Shown: one piece after another, positions 22,931-34,682 of the stretch | Layout of the letters: each line of letters opens with the position of its first letter | Position numbering within the stretch: position 1 is the stretch's first letter | DNA from: Pleurodeles waltl | Taxonomy: Eukaryota > Chordata > Amphibia > Caudata > Salamandridae | Assembly: GCF_031143425.1 (NCBI RefSeq) | Contig: NC_090451.1 | Location: 662,188,575 to 662,252,574, forward strand | Length of the DNA: 64,000 nt | Reading direction: 5' to 3' | Translations under genes and position numbers: made by a program | Notes under the pieces: generated by a model | The model's input: only the letters and a program-made list of their open reading frames with translations | What the model was told of the DNA's origin: nothing | Databases searched by the model: none

Positions 22931-23160
22931 TATAATATACTAGCTCGCAGGGACTTACAGCCAGCCCTCTTCAATCGTTAGTGTGTTGTGAAATTCACAT
23001 TTTTCGTCGCCCACTGCAGCATGGGGAAGTGGGTCAGCCTTCTTCAGCATTTTGGCTAACTTCACTGTGAGTGAAAAGTGAAAACAAAAGCTTTGACAAA
23101 GCCAAAATCAAGACATCCAGTGCCAGGCCTATTGGCTTTGTCAATGCTTGTTTTATACGG
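22931..23160. repeat. Decayed member of the hairpin repeat family
   Basis: CTTTGACAAAGCCAAAATC (about 23090) and CCTATTGGCTTTGTCAATGC (about 23130) are the facing arms. The left side has a CAGCATTTTGGCTAAC segment like the sequence next to the other family members. Confidence 0.55.
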
Positions 23161-24479
23161 TAGAAAACCATTATCAGAAGCAATGAGTGTCTCATGTCTT
23201 AGTGTGCTTAAAACCATAATGTTTCTAGCACGGTGATTCTGGAGATGCTGCAAATTCTTTACCTATGTCAGTAGCATGCCTGAGAGTGACATGACGGAAA
23301 GTCAATGCTCAGCGTTTTATAAAACACTATAATAAGGATGAGATAACATCCTAAAAAGTGTTTGCTAAGCAACAGGTAAACACCTTCTAGCAGTACCATT
23401 CAGCAACAGGCAACTTTAGCGCCCTGGACTCTAATCTTCACAGAGAAAAATCCTCATTCGAAGAGACTGCCCAAGCTGAAACTGAAAAGCTCAAGCCATA
23501 TATTTGTTCAGTGAGAAAATAAATGAATTTAATATACTGGAAGTGAAGCAAAAGATGTTAAAATGTTGAAGGCATAAAGCACTGTAATAACTCTTTTTGA
23601 CACTGTGGTGGAGCAGGAAGTCTTTGGGGCATAGATTCAAATTTTCCAGCACAAGGTCAGCATATGGGAAATCTGCAGGAGCACACTCAATGCGCATTCT
23701 GTCTACCCAGTTATACCGTGGACTCCCATTTCTACCCTGGCCATGCACAACCTCTCCATGCTTCTTTTTTCATCATTTGCGGAAGGAATGACATGCCTCC
23801 TGACTTCCATAATGTATAAGGTCTCAATGAACCTGGGGATACCGTTCATATATAACTGAATGTCCATGCCGACCACCACACATAGGGCCAGATCTAAAGT
23901 TTGGTGGACAGAACCCCAATCTGCCAGGTGACGGAGGACATTACAACAGCCACCAAGAGATACCAATGTTCACCAAATTAAGAGCTCACTGCTGGCCTAG
24001 AAGTGATGTATGTACCCTGAAATGAACCAGCATCATGTTGGCTACTTTCAAGCTACGAAAGACTTGGTGAACGACTGCTGTCTGTTTCGATGGCCATGCA
24101 CTAAAACTTCACAAAGTTTTATTCTTTTTAAAGCACACTTCCAAAGTGGAAGTATATTTTTTTGAAAAACAAAAAACTAATGACCCTTTGATCCAATCAT
24201 CCACATCCAATTGGAGACAGTGCAGTACTACACAACATACCCTTTCCTCAAACAAGAATCACCCGGGGCCCATTAAATGGTGCATGCTCGTGTCACACCA
24301 TCTTATCCCTGAGGCACCATCTCGTCTGCTCCTCATTATCGTTCCTCATCCTTCACCAGGATGCCAAGTCACCAAAAGGCCAACAAGTGAGATCACACAC
24401 CGTCTGACCACAAATTGAATAAATAAAACAAAATAAATACAAGAGAAAAAAAGATTGACCACCCCAGAGACAATTTTGT
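23161..24479. other. Unassigned sequence with a partial MITE
   Basis: About 23880-23945 resembles one arm of the 8122 MITE (GGGCCAGATCTAAAGTTTGG). Nothing else is supported. Confidence 0.35.
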
Positions 24480-24850
24480 GTGCGATGCAACCTTACAATC
24501 AGCGCCACTGGAAATACATAGCAATAGTGGGCATATTAAGGAGCAGGGTTGTGTAAATTATGGGCAAGAAAAGGCGATTAAGGGGCATAATGTCACACTT
24601 TCTGGAGCAGTATTTGTTGCGTTGTAATTTTAACACGTGTTAATACTGTCTGGGCGAAAAATTCAACTCAATACCAATTTAGCAAGCAACTGAAAGGTGA
24701 CCAATTAACCTCTGCAAAGAATCTACCACCAGGTGGGACACTATTTTTTTTTTTAGTAACTTTTGATCCGCTTGATTTACAGTACAAACGCATTTTGTTT
24801 CGAAGTCTATAAACTGTGCAGAATACGGTTATTTCAAGGGGCCCGCATAT
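24480..24850. repeat. Dispersed repeat, copy 1
   Basis: It shares an ordered series of blocks with 32640-33060: ATTATGGG, TAATACTGTCTGGGCGAAA, ACCAATTTAGCAAGCAAC, a T-run and TTTTTAGTAACTTTTGATCC. Both copies are diverged. The class is unknown. Confidence 0.55.
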
Positions 24851-24934
24851 AAGTTGTCCGTGTAAATACTATACTCCCAGTGAGTCCTTGGTATACTTTC
24901 GAGCAGGTAAACCACGAGCCCTGAGAGATGTGGG

Positions 24935-25095
24935 ATTGCCGGTGACGTTGTCGCGCCGGCGGTGCGTGCACACGTCGGTTCCCACACACCGCCTATTGTT
25001 CCACACTGTGTAGGCAGAGCTGGTGGGAATGGAAACCAGTAAACATCGCACTTCCCAGGCGCGGGCCAATATTCCTGGGAAAGGCGCCGTTCACA
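24935..25095. promoter_or_regulatory. CpG-rich block with CCAAT box
   Basis: GTGACGTTGTCGCGCCGGCG and nearby CpGs stand out from the AT-rich surroundings. A CCAAT box lies in GCGGGCCAAT (25059-25068). It may be a promoter, but no exon was recognised on either side. Confidence 0.3.
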
Positions 25096-27091
25096 GATCA
25101 CTCATCAGGCCCTCTCCGTGACATGCCACGTTAGATTTACTCACTTCCACCTTTTCACAGGCTAGAAAGGAAAGTGGCCCAGCCAGGCTGTCCAGCCAGC
25201 AGATGAAGGGAGGAAGAAAAACACTCTGTGGTGTTGTGAAGTGTACCCTACAGACTAGAACAACAATGGCCCACAACAGCCAAAACACCAGCGCCCGACA
25301 CCCCGAGCTGTTCAAGTGACTGGGCCCACACTGCAGGCCAAGACAGACCAGCAACAACATCCCAACCTGACCCCTATACACATCTCTGTCAGGGCACCTC
25401 AACCCTGACCTCCAACTCCCTCAGTTGTTATAGTGACTTGACCACACACAGTAATCACACATACACAGTAATATTACACAGACAGATCCACACACCCTCT
25501 ACCAACGTACATAAAATGACTTCCTGCTCCCCTTGCTTGTCCACTGATTGAAACCACACACACACACACAGCAGTTGCAACTATATCCCACGCTACATTC
25601 GTGTGTATGACTCCCAACTTACACATTCATCAGTGCACCTCGGTCCTGATCACGAGCTACCAGAAGAGGTAGCCGGAGAACCTACCACTGACTGGACCAA
25701 CACACCCCGCAGTTCGACACTGACCTGCAACACAATCAGAAGCTACCCCAATGCTGTGACCTATATGCGCAGCTCTGTCAGTGTACCTCAACCCTGATAT
25801 CAAGACCCCATGCTATTTCACTGACTGGACCCACACACAGAGAGCAAGCACTCCAGTGCTCGTTTGGAACAATATAGTTTTTTTCTCTCTCTATGCCCCC
25901 GCCCCCTCCCCACTGCACCTCATTAATGTCATCTGGCACACACTTCCTGCACATTGTACTGTTTGTATTTTGTCAAGGTCTCCTCTGGGAAAGTAAACAC
26001 AATTAACATCTTCCTGGATATAGCAGGGGGAGGAGGGAGGAATCCGGGGATTCATTTGTTTTTCAGTCACTAAACAGCAAATTAGTGTAAACAAATGTTC
26101 GTCTTACTGGCCTGGGAGAGAGAGAGAGAGAGACAAAAGATACTCAGGTCGGGTGAGTACTAAGGTGCCTTAATACACACTATACCCCAACGCTCTGAAT
26201 AGGGACCCTTGAATGAGCACAGGTTTGTGACTTGTTGTGGGAATCAGTGACATTTAGCCAACATTATTTGTAAACTTTGTGTGGAACACACCACACACTG
26301 AATTGTCTCTTAGGGTTAACTAATAAGTGGCACATTGTCCAAGTATTTTGTACTTCTGTCACCCTCAGTAGGTTGTATGGGTAAGTCTGATTTACAGAGT
26401 TTCAGACCTTGTAGCTGCACAGTAACAGGTCTCTGCAACAGGCACTCAACCTTATGTGCTACTTATCCATAATAAAGCTAACTCAGTTTTATAACAAGTG
26501 CAAAGTTCGGAGCTTTGGTCCTGACTCGGCGTTGATCAAACTAACCTGAGGACTAGTTTGGTTTGAGTAACTAACTGGACCTGAGAACAAGTACTCTGCC
26601 TACTGGAACAACTTGACAAACTTAGCACTAGACCGACTCATCACCGCTGCTGCCTCACCAGACAGAACTGCAACTAGAGTAAGGTCCAGACCACTCACTG
26701 GAACTATTGGCACCCTGGTCAACTTAAGAAGAGAAAAAGTCAAATCATTCTCAATCACCACTCGATGACACTATCACCAAGTTTAGACCTACAGCAGCAC
26801 TGACTAAAGGAATCTACAAAGGACATGCTTATCAACACTAGTAGGAGCTACAAAACACCAACAACAAGGATCTAGTATTAGCTTCTCTCCTACTGTGCCT
26901 GCTGAATGAAGCGTCTAGAAGCCCAGCAGCTATTATAGATTCAGATCTAGCTTTAAAAACATCAACTTGTTGGCTCTGCCACCCTTCACAAAAGAAATCA
27001 CCAGTAAGACACAAACAACAGATACAACAGCTCTTTACAGACATGACACTGATGATCATTCTTGCATGGTAACCAATTGCAGATCACTAAG
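25096..27091. other. Degenerate CA-rich repeats, otherwise unassigned
   Basis: The segments at about 25384-25450, 25626-25715 and 25776-25845 share a CTGTCAG..ACCTCAACCCTGA ... GACTGGACC..CACACACAG pattern, so they are diverged copies of one unit. There are short microsatellites (AC at 25555-25570, GA at 26117-26132). No gene was recognised in 26133-27091. Confidence 0.4.
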
Positions 27092-28580
27092 CAAAACAAA
27101 CATTGGCAAAGTCAATAGGTCTGGTCTATACAAGAACCTTGGCTTGACAATGTGTTTTTCACATGTTGTACACCAGTGTGGCTGCTGTTCAGCATGGCTA
27201 AAAGTTAGTGGCATGGAGTGTCATAGAGTGGTGTAGGGGAATAGTGTTGTAGAGTGGATTTGTTGGAGTACAGTGTCATAAAGTAGAGTATGGGGACTAC
27301 AGTATCGTAGAGTAGAAGAAGTAGAGTTCAGTGGCAGAGTGTGATGGTAAGTGGAGCTGGGTGGAATAGAGTGAGTGGGTTGGTGTGGGTTGAGGTAGTC
27401 TGGTGGATTTGACTGTAGTAGAATGGGGTGGATTGGATTGAGGTAGAGTGGAGTGGATTGGAGTGGAGTGGGTGGGGTGGATTGGATTGTAATGGGGTGG
27501 TTTGGAGTGGGGTGAATGGGAGTGGAGTGGATTAGACTGAACTGCAGTGGAATAGATTGAACTGGATTGGATTGGCGTGGAGTGAATTGGATTGGACTAG
27601 AGTGGGGTAGATTAGAATGGTGTGGATTGGACTTGAGTGGATTGGATCGGAGGGGGGTGGGCTGGATGAATTGGATTGGGATGGACTGAAGTGAGGTGGA
27701 TGGATTGGATTGGAGTAGTATGGGGGATTGGAATAGATTGTATTGGAGTGCGGTAGGGTGGGGTGGATTGGAGTGAGATGGGGTGGATTCGATTGGAGTG
27801 GGGTGGATTGGAGTGGGGTGAATTGGATTGAGTGGGGTGGATTACATGGGATGGGAGTGGTGCAGATTGGAGTGGGGCACATTAGTTTGGCTTGGAGTGG
27901 GGCAGACTGTTTGGGATTGGAGTGGGGCAGATTGTTTTGGATTGGAGTGGGGCAGCTTGTTTTGGATTGGAGTGGGGTAGGTTGTTTTGCATTGGAGTGG
28001 GGTAGATTGTTTTGAATTGGCACAGGCAGATTGTTTGGGATTGGAGAGGGCAGATTGATTTGGTTTGGAATGGGGCAGACTGGAGTGGGGCAGATTGTTC
28101 TGAATTAGAGTGGGGCAGCCTGTTTTGGATTTGAGTGGGGCAGATTAGAATGGGGAAGACTGTTTTGGATTGGAGGGGGCAGATTGTTTTGGAATAGAGT
28201 GGGGAAGATTGGAGTGGGGCAGGTTGTTTTTGGTTGATGTGGGGCAGATTGTGGTGGGGCAGATTATTTTAGAGTGGAGTGGGGCAGACTGTTTTAGACT
28301 GGAGTGGGGCAAATTCAATTGGAAGGAAGTGGGGCAGATTGTTTTGGATTGGAGTGGGCTAGATGGGGCAGGCTGGAGGGGGCTGCGTTGGGAGGGCTGC
28401 AGTGTGGTGGATTGGGGTGAGTGGTTTATTTTGGGGTGGGGTAAACTGGAATTGGATGGATTGGATTGTTCTGGGGTCAATTGGATTGTGTGATGTGGAC
28501 TGGATTGAGCGGGGTGGATTGGTGAGAGGTGGATTGGCTTGGATTGGAGTGGGGCAGATTAGACTGCAGTGGATTGTGGT
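27092..28580. repeat. Hairpin repeat followed by GATTG/GAGTG minisatellite, second copy
   Basis: The left part repeats the 11966 element: CATTGGCAAAGTCAATAGGT, then GTGTGGCTGCTGTTCAGCAT and GGCTAAAAGTTAGTGG. From about 27205 it turns into about 1.4 kb of irregular units. Early units resemble those at 12 kb (TAGAGTGG). Later units are GGATTGGAGTGGGGTGGATT and, from 27880, about 35 bases long (GGATTGGAGTGGGGCAGATT followed by GTTTT). Minus-strand frames of Pro/His/Ser-rich type are artefacts. Confidence 0.85.
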
Positions 28581-29019
28581 GTACTGCACAATTATGTGTT
28601 GAAGCATAATTTGGCAAATTACAAATAAAAAATAATTTTTTTTGCTTTGCAATATTTAGAGCAAGAGAATCGTAATCTTTTGAGAACAACGCTTATGAGC
28701 AAAAACAAAACATGAATGCAAAGTGAGAAAAGAAGTTTGGCAAAATAAAAGAAAAGAGTTAACTATAGAAAATAGAACTTTGCAATTTTGTTTGTCCTGC
28801 TGGGCATGTTTTTGCCAGTCACACGCCTTCTGTTTGCAGTGCCCTAAAAGTTAAAGAGAAGTACTTCAGTCATGTCGGGAGCAGCGGACAGGCACTGATT
28901 ACACCGAATAAATCAGTGCTTGGTCCCTGCTCCACAGATATGTTCAGAAATGATGCCTGTCCTGCAGTGATGAATTACGAGGCTTTAAAGAGGAGTGTCA
29001 CGCAAGGCAACCAATGTTA
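28581..29019. other. Unassigned AT-rich sequence
   Basis: Nothing supported. Confidence 0.35.
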
Positions 29020-29115
29020 AGCAACCAGCAGGCTCCAAGCCCTTTTTAGTTAACAACAGAGTCTTGCAAGTGAGACACGTGCTAGAGCATGCTCTCACAG
29101 GCTGGACCCTAAAAA
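29020..29115. repeat. Dispersed repeat, related to 62560-62655
   Basis: Both have the order GCTCC(A/G)AGCCCTTTT, AACA/AATAC, AGAGTCTTGC, GCATG, CAGGCT.GACCCTAAAAAAT. The class is unknown. Confidence 0.55.
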
Positions 29116-32100
29116 ATAGAAATCACATCTAGGACACACTAGCAGGCCTCAAATAATGACTCAGTGTGTCACTGAAACCTGGCTAGGCAATGCAATGGCA
29201 TCAACACTACAAGAAGCAGGTCCGGATGTATACCTGGCCTTCTTCAGATAATGACTAAATTGGAATGATGGAGTTCAGAATAATTATTCACCCGCATCAA
29301 ACATGAAATCTTCACTGTCTGACAAAGCAAATCTTTTTCTTTTTCATTGTTCCCCATCCAAAACTTTCTCAGCCCTGTATCTTCTCATCTATCAACCTTC
29401 ATCACACAACCCTGCTTTTGCAGGTCCCTTCCTGGATTAATTTGTTGCTATGTCAATGAACCATCTGAATCTCTGTATCTTAGAGATAGGATTCAGAGCT
29501 CATCTCTGGTTTGATAAACTAGCCATACTAAGGACTTTATACCTACTTACTTATATTGAAGTATTTTGCCACAAATTGATCAGTGGACTCATCCACTCCC
29601 CATGCCATACCGTAGCTGCAACATTCACTTCATCAAAGGTTGATAAGTCACAGCAAATAACTACATTACAGCAGTCAAGCTCCCTGGGGCAAGACAAACA
29701 CCTTCACACTCTATTACAATGACAACTGCTAGACCAGGGAATATCTGTGATGTAAAGTCCTTTCAAGAAAAACTCAGGAATTTCATTCCTTTCCTTGGAT
29801 CAGGAAAGTCCATAGAATAGCTCCATCGAAGCTGAACAGAGTGATTTGATGCAGTGGTCCTGCTCAAAACAACACAGCTTCGATCAAGCTAAAGTAAATC
29901 GGGTTGGGTCAATTTGCATGCAAAACTTCAAAACAACAGAATCGTGATTCCTTGAAAGATTACGGTGGAAGCATAAAACTTCAACAAAAAAAAAAATCAA
30001 CTTTAGAAGCAGCCAGGAATTTACGGAACTTCCATCAAAGAGGCCACAAGGTCCCATTTCTCTCAACACATCTCTGAGATTGCATGATTCCACAAGGAAG
30101 TCTTCAAAATAATCATTGAATTCAGAAACCCAGCCCGCCCCCTAACAAGTGTAAAACAACCTGGAGGGCTGTGTGATGCATTAGCAGAAGACTTCATTGA
30201 AAAAAGCTAAAAACCTTGTAACGTAGTTGGTCTCAAAAGCAAGCAACAGCAGCCTCCCACTGCATTATCTGCAAAATAGGCAATCTTGAGCAGACAATGT
30301 AAGCTATGCCTGTTTAACCCCCCTGACAGAAAAATAAAAATGATCTGCTTTAAATTATAAACATGGCACATGTCCCAGTGGATCCTTGCTGCCAACAGTG
30401 CTTAATTTGAGCCAGTAGTTTCCGATGTTTTCCACCAGCACCTAGTTCTTAACACTGCTTTTTTGACAGTCTGCCATATGGTGGTGCTGTTTCTCTAATG
30501 TTGAGATGAGCATAACACCATTTGTTTAATCATTTAATGTACATTGAAATAAATAACACCTGCTGCCCGCATTATTCTTATACCTTTGGGTGACCTGGAA
30601 TGGTCTGAATTGTCACACTTGTTGGAGTGTGGTGGTTAGTAGTTGTGTTGGTGCTGTCATTGGCAGCGCTTTCAGAGGCAAAGAGTGGTGCAAGCTCTAG
30701 TGGCCTCCTGCAAAGGGCCCTGCCACTTCTCTTTTTAGAAAGTAAGCACTGTCCACCAAAAATGTTCACAACCTTTCTACTAGAATCCTTTGCTGCTATA
30801 CAGGTAAGTGTGCATCAATTCCCCTCTGTCAGATGGGGAATGTATGTGACGTGAAAACATCTTACAATCAACCAATAGTAAAGAAGCAGAGGCTTGACCA
30901 AGCTGATCCAGTAAGCTACAGACCAATATATAGTGGCAGTTTTTAGGTCAACTCATCACAAACACAGCTTTCTCCTATTTTTCAATCTTCATTTAACAAG
31001 AGATACAATAGGATTCTTGAAGACCCAGATGATGCATTGAATCATCTTTAATCTCCATCAGGGATGCAGGGGCGGCTCCCTCACAATGGCGAAGGTGCGT
31101 CGCCGCCCTGGGTAAGAACCAGCAGCAGAAAAATTAAACGATGTTTTGTGATCATTTGATTTTTCAGCTGCTGGCTCAGCCAACAGGTGCGGTGAGGGGC
31201 AGGGCTGGTCAATGGGCGGGTGGAGGAGGACAAGTGGACTCAGTGCACTAAGTGCGCATGCCAGTTTGGCCAGCTGTCTCAGGCCGGCCAAACTAACATT
31301 AGCACTCTAACCTAATTCTAACTAAACACAAATTGCTCGCCTGTAGATCTTGGGAAACCATAATCTTGCAGGTTTATTGTGCCTGGAAATGGGAAGCTAA
31401 ACTGAAAAATGTGGCTTGCTCATGGACGCCAAACTACACCTTCAATCTTATTTTTTTTAAAGTGAGGAATACTCATTCTACGCAATGAAAAAGCTAACAC
31501 ATATTTTCCACTACCCAAGAATTACAGGAATCAAAGGCCCTAGTTATGTCGCAACATTATAATGCAAATATTCTCTATATTGAACTCATTTGAAAATTAA
31601 CTATCAAAAAATCCAGAATACATCGGTCCTGATCCTAAACAGCTGGAAACACAATACGAGACCTTACACATGACTACAAAAGTCAATACCAGTGGATAAC
31701 CAGCATTTGTCTCCCATTAGGGCACTAGACCCAGCAATAGACCATCTGTAATGTGCTTTGAGGCCTTGACCAGAAGTAGGAAAGAGTTACAGAAATGATG
31801 CAATACAATACCATCATGTGATGCAAATAGAATTTCCAAATGAGAGGTTCAAATTAATACAAGACTGCATGGGAGGATGGAGAAGGAATACCGAAACACA
31901 GTGAGTCCTGGACAGAAGAGCTCCAGGGGACAATTCCCAGGTATCGGATCTGACATCCCTTATTATATGAATTTGAGAATACATAATATTTATTAACTCT
32001 AAAGGTTAAAATCATCATTGGTTAAACATACTCTATTTCTGTTATTCTCCAAAATATGTAATATTGTAGCATTCATTTCTTTTTTGACTGTATTACTTTA

Positions 32101-32639
32101 CTGCAAAGGTCTTCAAACTGGGGTGCATGCACCCCAGGGGGTCCATGGCAGCGTTCCCAGGGGGGCGCAAATGCCTCAGTAAGTATTTGTGAAGGAAGAT
32201 GGCCTGGAAGTGTGACTTTGTTTTCTGTGTTTATAGTCTGTCTTAATTTACGTGACAGTTGAAGTGCATAAAAAAATAAGACGGCTGTGATCCTGAGTCC
32301 TGTGGTAGCAGAATCAACGGCTTGGCTGAAAACAACAAAATATTCTATTCTATTATATTCTGTAAGAATTGTGTTGTATGTACATGTTCATAGCAACTGC
32401 TTTTAAAATAATGTTCACACCTAAAAGTGTAAAATGAGGTGTAAAATAAACGCACATTAAACTAATTGATGGGAAATGCAGCTGTTCACATTATGAATGT
32501 GATCACTGCAGATGTCTGTATGTGAGACCAGAGAGACACAGAACTGAATCCTGGTTGGTGCAGTGCACCATAGTTACCTGTGTGTTTATAGTACTATAAG
32601 CTCTCAGCATGTAAAAGAAAGCAAGTTGAATATGCAAGG
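29116..32639. other. Unassigned, several short repeat-like pieces
   Basis: A GC-richer piece beginning GCAGGGGCGGCTCC at about 31068 and a CAAAGGTCTTCAAACTGGG piece at about 32105 (compare its inverse near 47340) look like ends of hAT-type repeats. ACAGTGCTTAATTTG at about 30398 resembles 50380. No coding exon was recognised. Confidence 0.35.
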
Positions 32640-33060
32640 TATTATTCAAAAATTGTATTACACACTGTATAAGCTAGGCTGCAACACAATGATTTTGTGT
32701 ATGTGAGCAGGGCCACAGGAATTATGGGGCAGGGAGCACCAAACAATGCTGCAGCGGTCACAAAATTGTGCATCGAGGAAAGGCAAATTATGCTGTATAA
32801 TGTGGCACATTTTTTGCTAGTGTTACTTCAATATTTTGACATTTTATCACATGGTAGTACTGTCTGGGCAAAGATTTTACCTCATTAGCACCAATTAAAC
32901 AACCAAATACAGAAATAAGCAAATGAAAGATGCCCAGTTACCGTTTGCATTGGACTTCCATGGCGCAAACATGTCACCACATTTTTAGTAACTTTTGATT
33001 CATTTGAGCTAGAAACAAAATTGTTTTTGTTCAGATCTGCAGATTGTGCTGCACGTGTTG
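32640..33060. repeat. Dispersed repeat, copy 2
   Basis: Block order shared with 24480-24850 (GTACTGTCTGGGCAAAGATT, CACCAATTAAACAAC, TTTTTAGTAACTTTTGATTC). Confidence 0.55.
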
Positions 33061-33931
33061 GATTATGTGGCAAATGAGGCAAAAATATAATTGTGTGAAA
33101 AATACCACAGCTGCAGAATCACATAATTCCAGTGGCTTTACATATGATAAAACAAGTGCTTTCAAAGAATACATATTAGTACTAGCTAACCAGACTGCAC
33201 CTAGTGTAGGCAATTTTTATACAGGCCATTAAAAGGACAATTTCCAAAATTCAGCATCCTTACATTACCCCTAAAAAATAATTCATGTTTCTCATTATGA
33301 TGCTTCAAGTTACTCCATTCATTAAATCAGTTTAGACACCCGCCTTTAACTCTCACACAGAGATACTCCCACGTCCTCATTCACAAATCTGGCGTGGTTG
33401 TTTTTGACAAAACATATGGGAACATTTTTTGTAAAATTAATAACACATGGGCACCTTAGTTCTCATACACCCTGCCAACTTTGGCCTCTGTTTACATGCA
33501 GATCTTCTTTCAGGTGAGTTGAGAGGGTGGAAGGGAGGAGACCAAATGGGTCATATTCAGAAGCCTGATCCTCCAGACTCCTGGGGCTTCTGGCTAATGA
33601 CCCAGGAAAAAGAGTAAAGGAGTGAAATCCATAGATAGCGTCAAAGAGATGTCCCGGGGGAGGCGGCGCTATGTGGAATTTAATTATTTTGTTTATAAAC
33701 AGAGAGATGTCTTGAAGAAGGTGTTGAGGAAGGTAGGCACATTTATTTAAAGGGTCATAACTACCATTAGTGCAGCAGCTTCATTGGCAATCAGATGACG
33801 GTGTGAGAGGGCACTGCTCCTCAATAATGGGTGTGATACTAGCACCAAGGGGTGGAAAGCCATTTTCATTTTTAGCTTTGGGGCCCTGATTTCAATGGGG
33901 AAATGCAGATATTTCCCCTCCTTTTTAAAAC
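33061..33931. other. Unassigned sequence up to the LTR element
   Basis: Nothing supported. AAAGG at 33932-33936 is the left target duplication of the next element. Confidence 0.35.
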
Positions 33932-33936
33932 AAAGG

Positions 33937-34509
33937 TGTAAGGAAATGCGTCCTTGGCATGGTTACCCCTTGACTTTTTGCCTTTGCTGATGCCAAGTTA
34001 TGATTTGAAAGTGTGCTGAGGCCTGCTAACCAGGCCCCAGTACCAGTGTTCTTTCCCTAAAACTGTACCTTTGTTTCCACAATTGGCACACCCTGGCATC
34101 CAGGTAAGTCCCTTGTAACTGGTACCCCTGGTACCAAGGGCCCTGATGCCAGGGAAGGTCTCTAAGGGCTGCAGCATGTCTTATGCCACCCTGGGGACCC
34201 CTCACTCAGCACAGACACACTGCTTGCCAGCTTGTGTGTGCTGGTGGGGAGAAAATGACTAAGTCGACATGGCACTCCCCTCAGAGTGCCATGCCAACCT
34301 CACACTGCCTATGGCATAGATAAGTCACCCCTCTAGCAGGCCTTACAGCCCTAAGGCAGGGTGCACTATACCATATGTGAGGGCGTGGTGCATGAGCACT
34401 ATGCCCCTACAGTGCCTAAGCAAAACCTTAGACATTGTAAGTGCAGGGTAGCCATAAGAGTATATGGCCTGGGAGTCTGTCAAACACGAACTCCATAGCA
34501 CCATAATGG
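33937..34509 (+). repeat. 5' LTR, only the first 573 bases
   Basis: It aligns end to end with 42628-43200, about thirty differences by eye. The similarity stops at CCATAATGG in both. The 3' LTR goes on for another 3.3 kb, whereas here unrelated leader sequence follows and no primer-binding site is evident. A deletion from inside the LTR into the leader is the simplest explanation. Confidence 0.8.
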
Positions 34510-34682
34510 AAACAGATTTTTGAAATTTGAGCTATTTTTCTAAATTTTTAAAAGTCCTGCTAGGGCCTTGTGTTAGTCCTTGTTAGCATTTCTTTTAGAG
34601 TTTAGAAGTTTTGTAAAACTTTGAATTAAGTTCTAGAGATACTTTTAGATTCTTTAAAAGTATTCCAACTTTTAGAAACAAA
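34510..34682 (+). other. Leader before gag
   Basis: AT-rich untranslated segment, with AAAATG at the gag start. No tRNA primer-binding site was recognised. Confidence 0.5.

Noticed and set aside
27532..28652. 163-aa, 111-aa and 97-aa Pro/Ser/His frames and plus-strand Trp/Gly frames
   Set aside because: By-products of the GATTG/GAGTG repeat on both strands.
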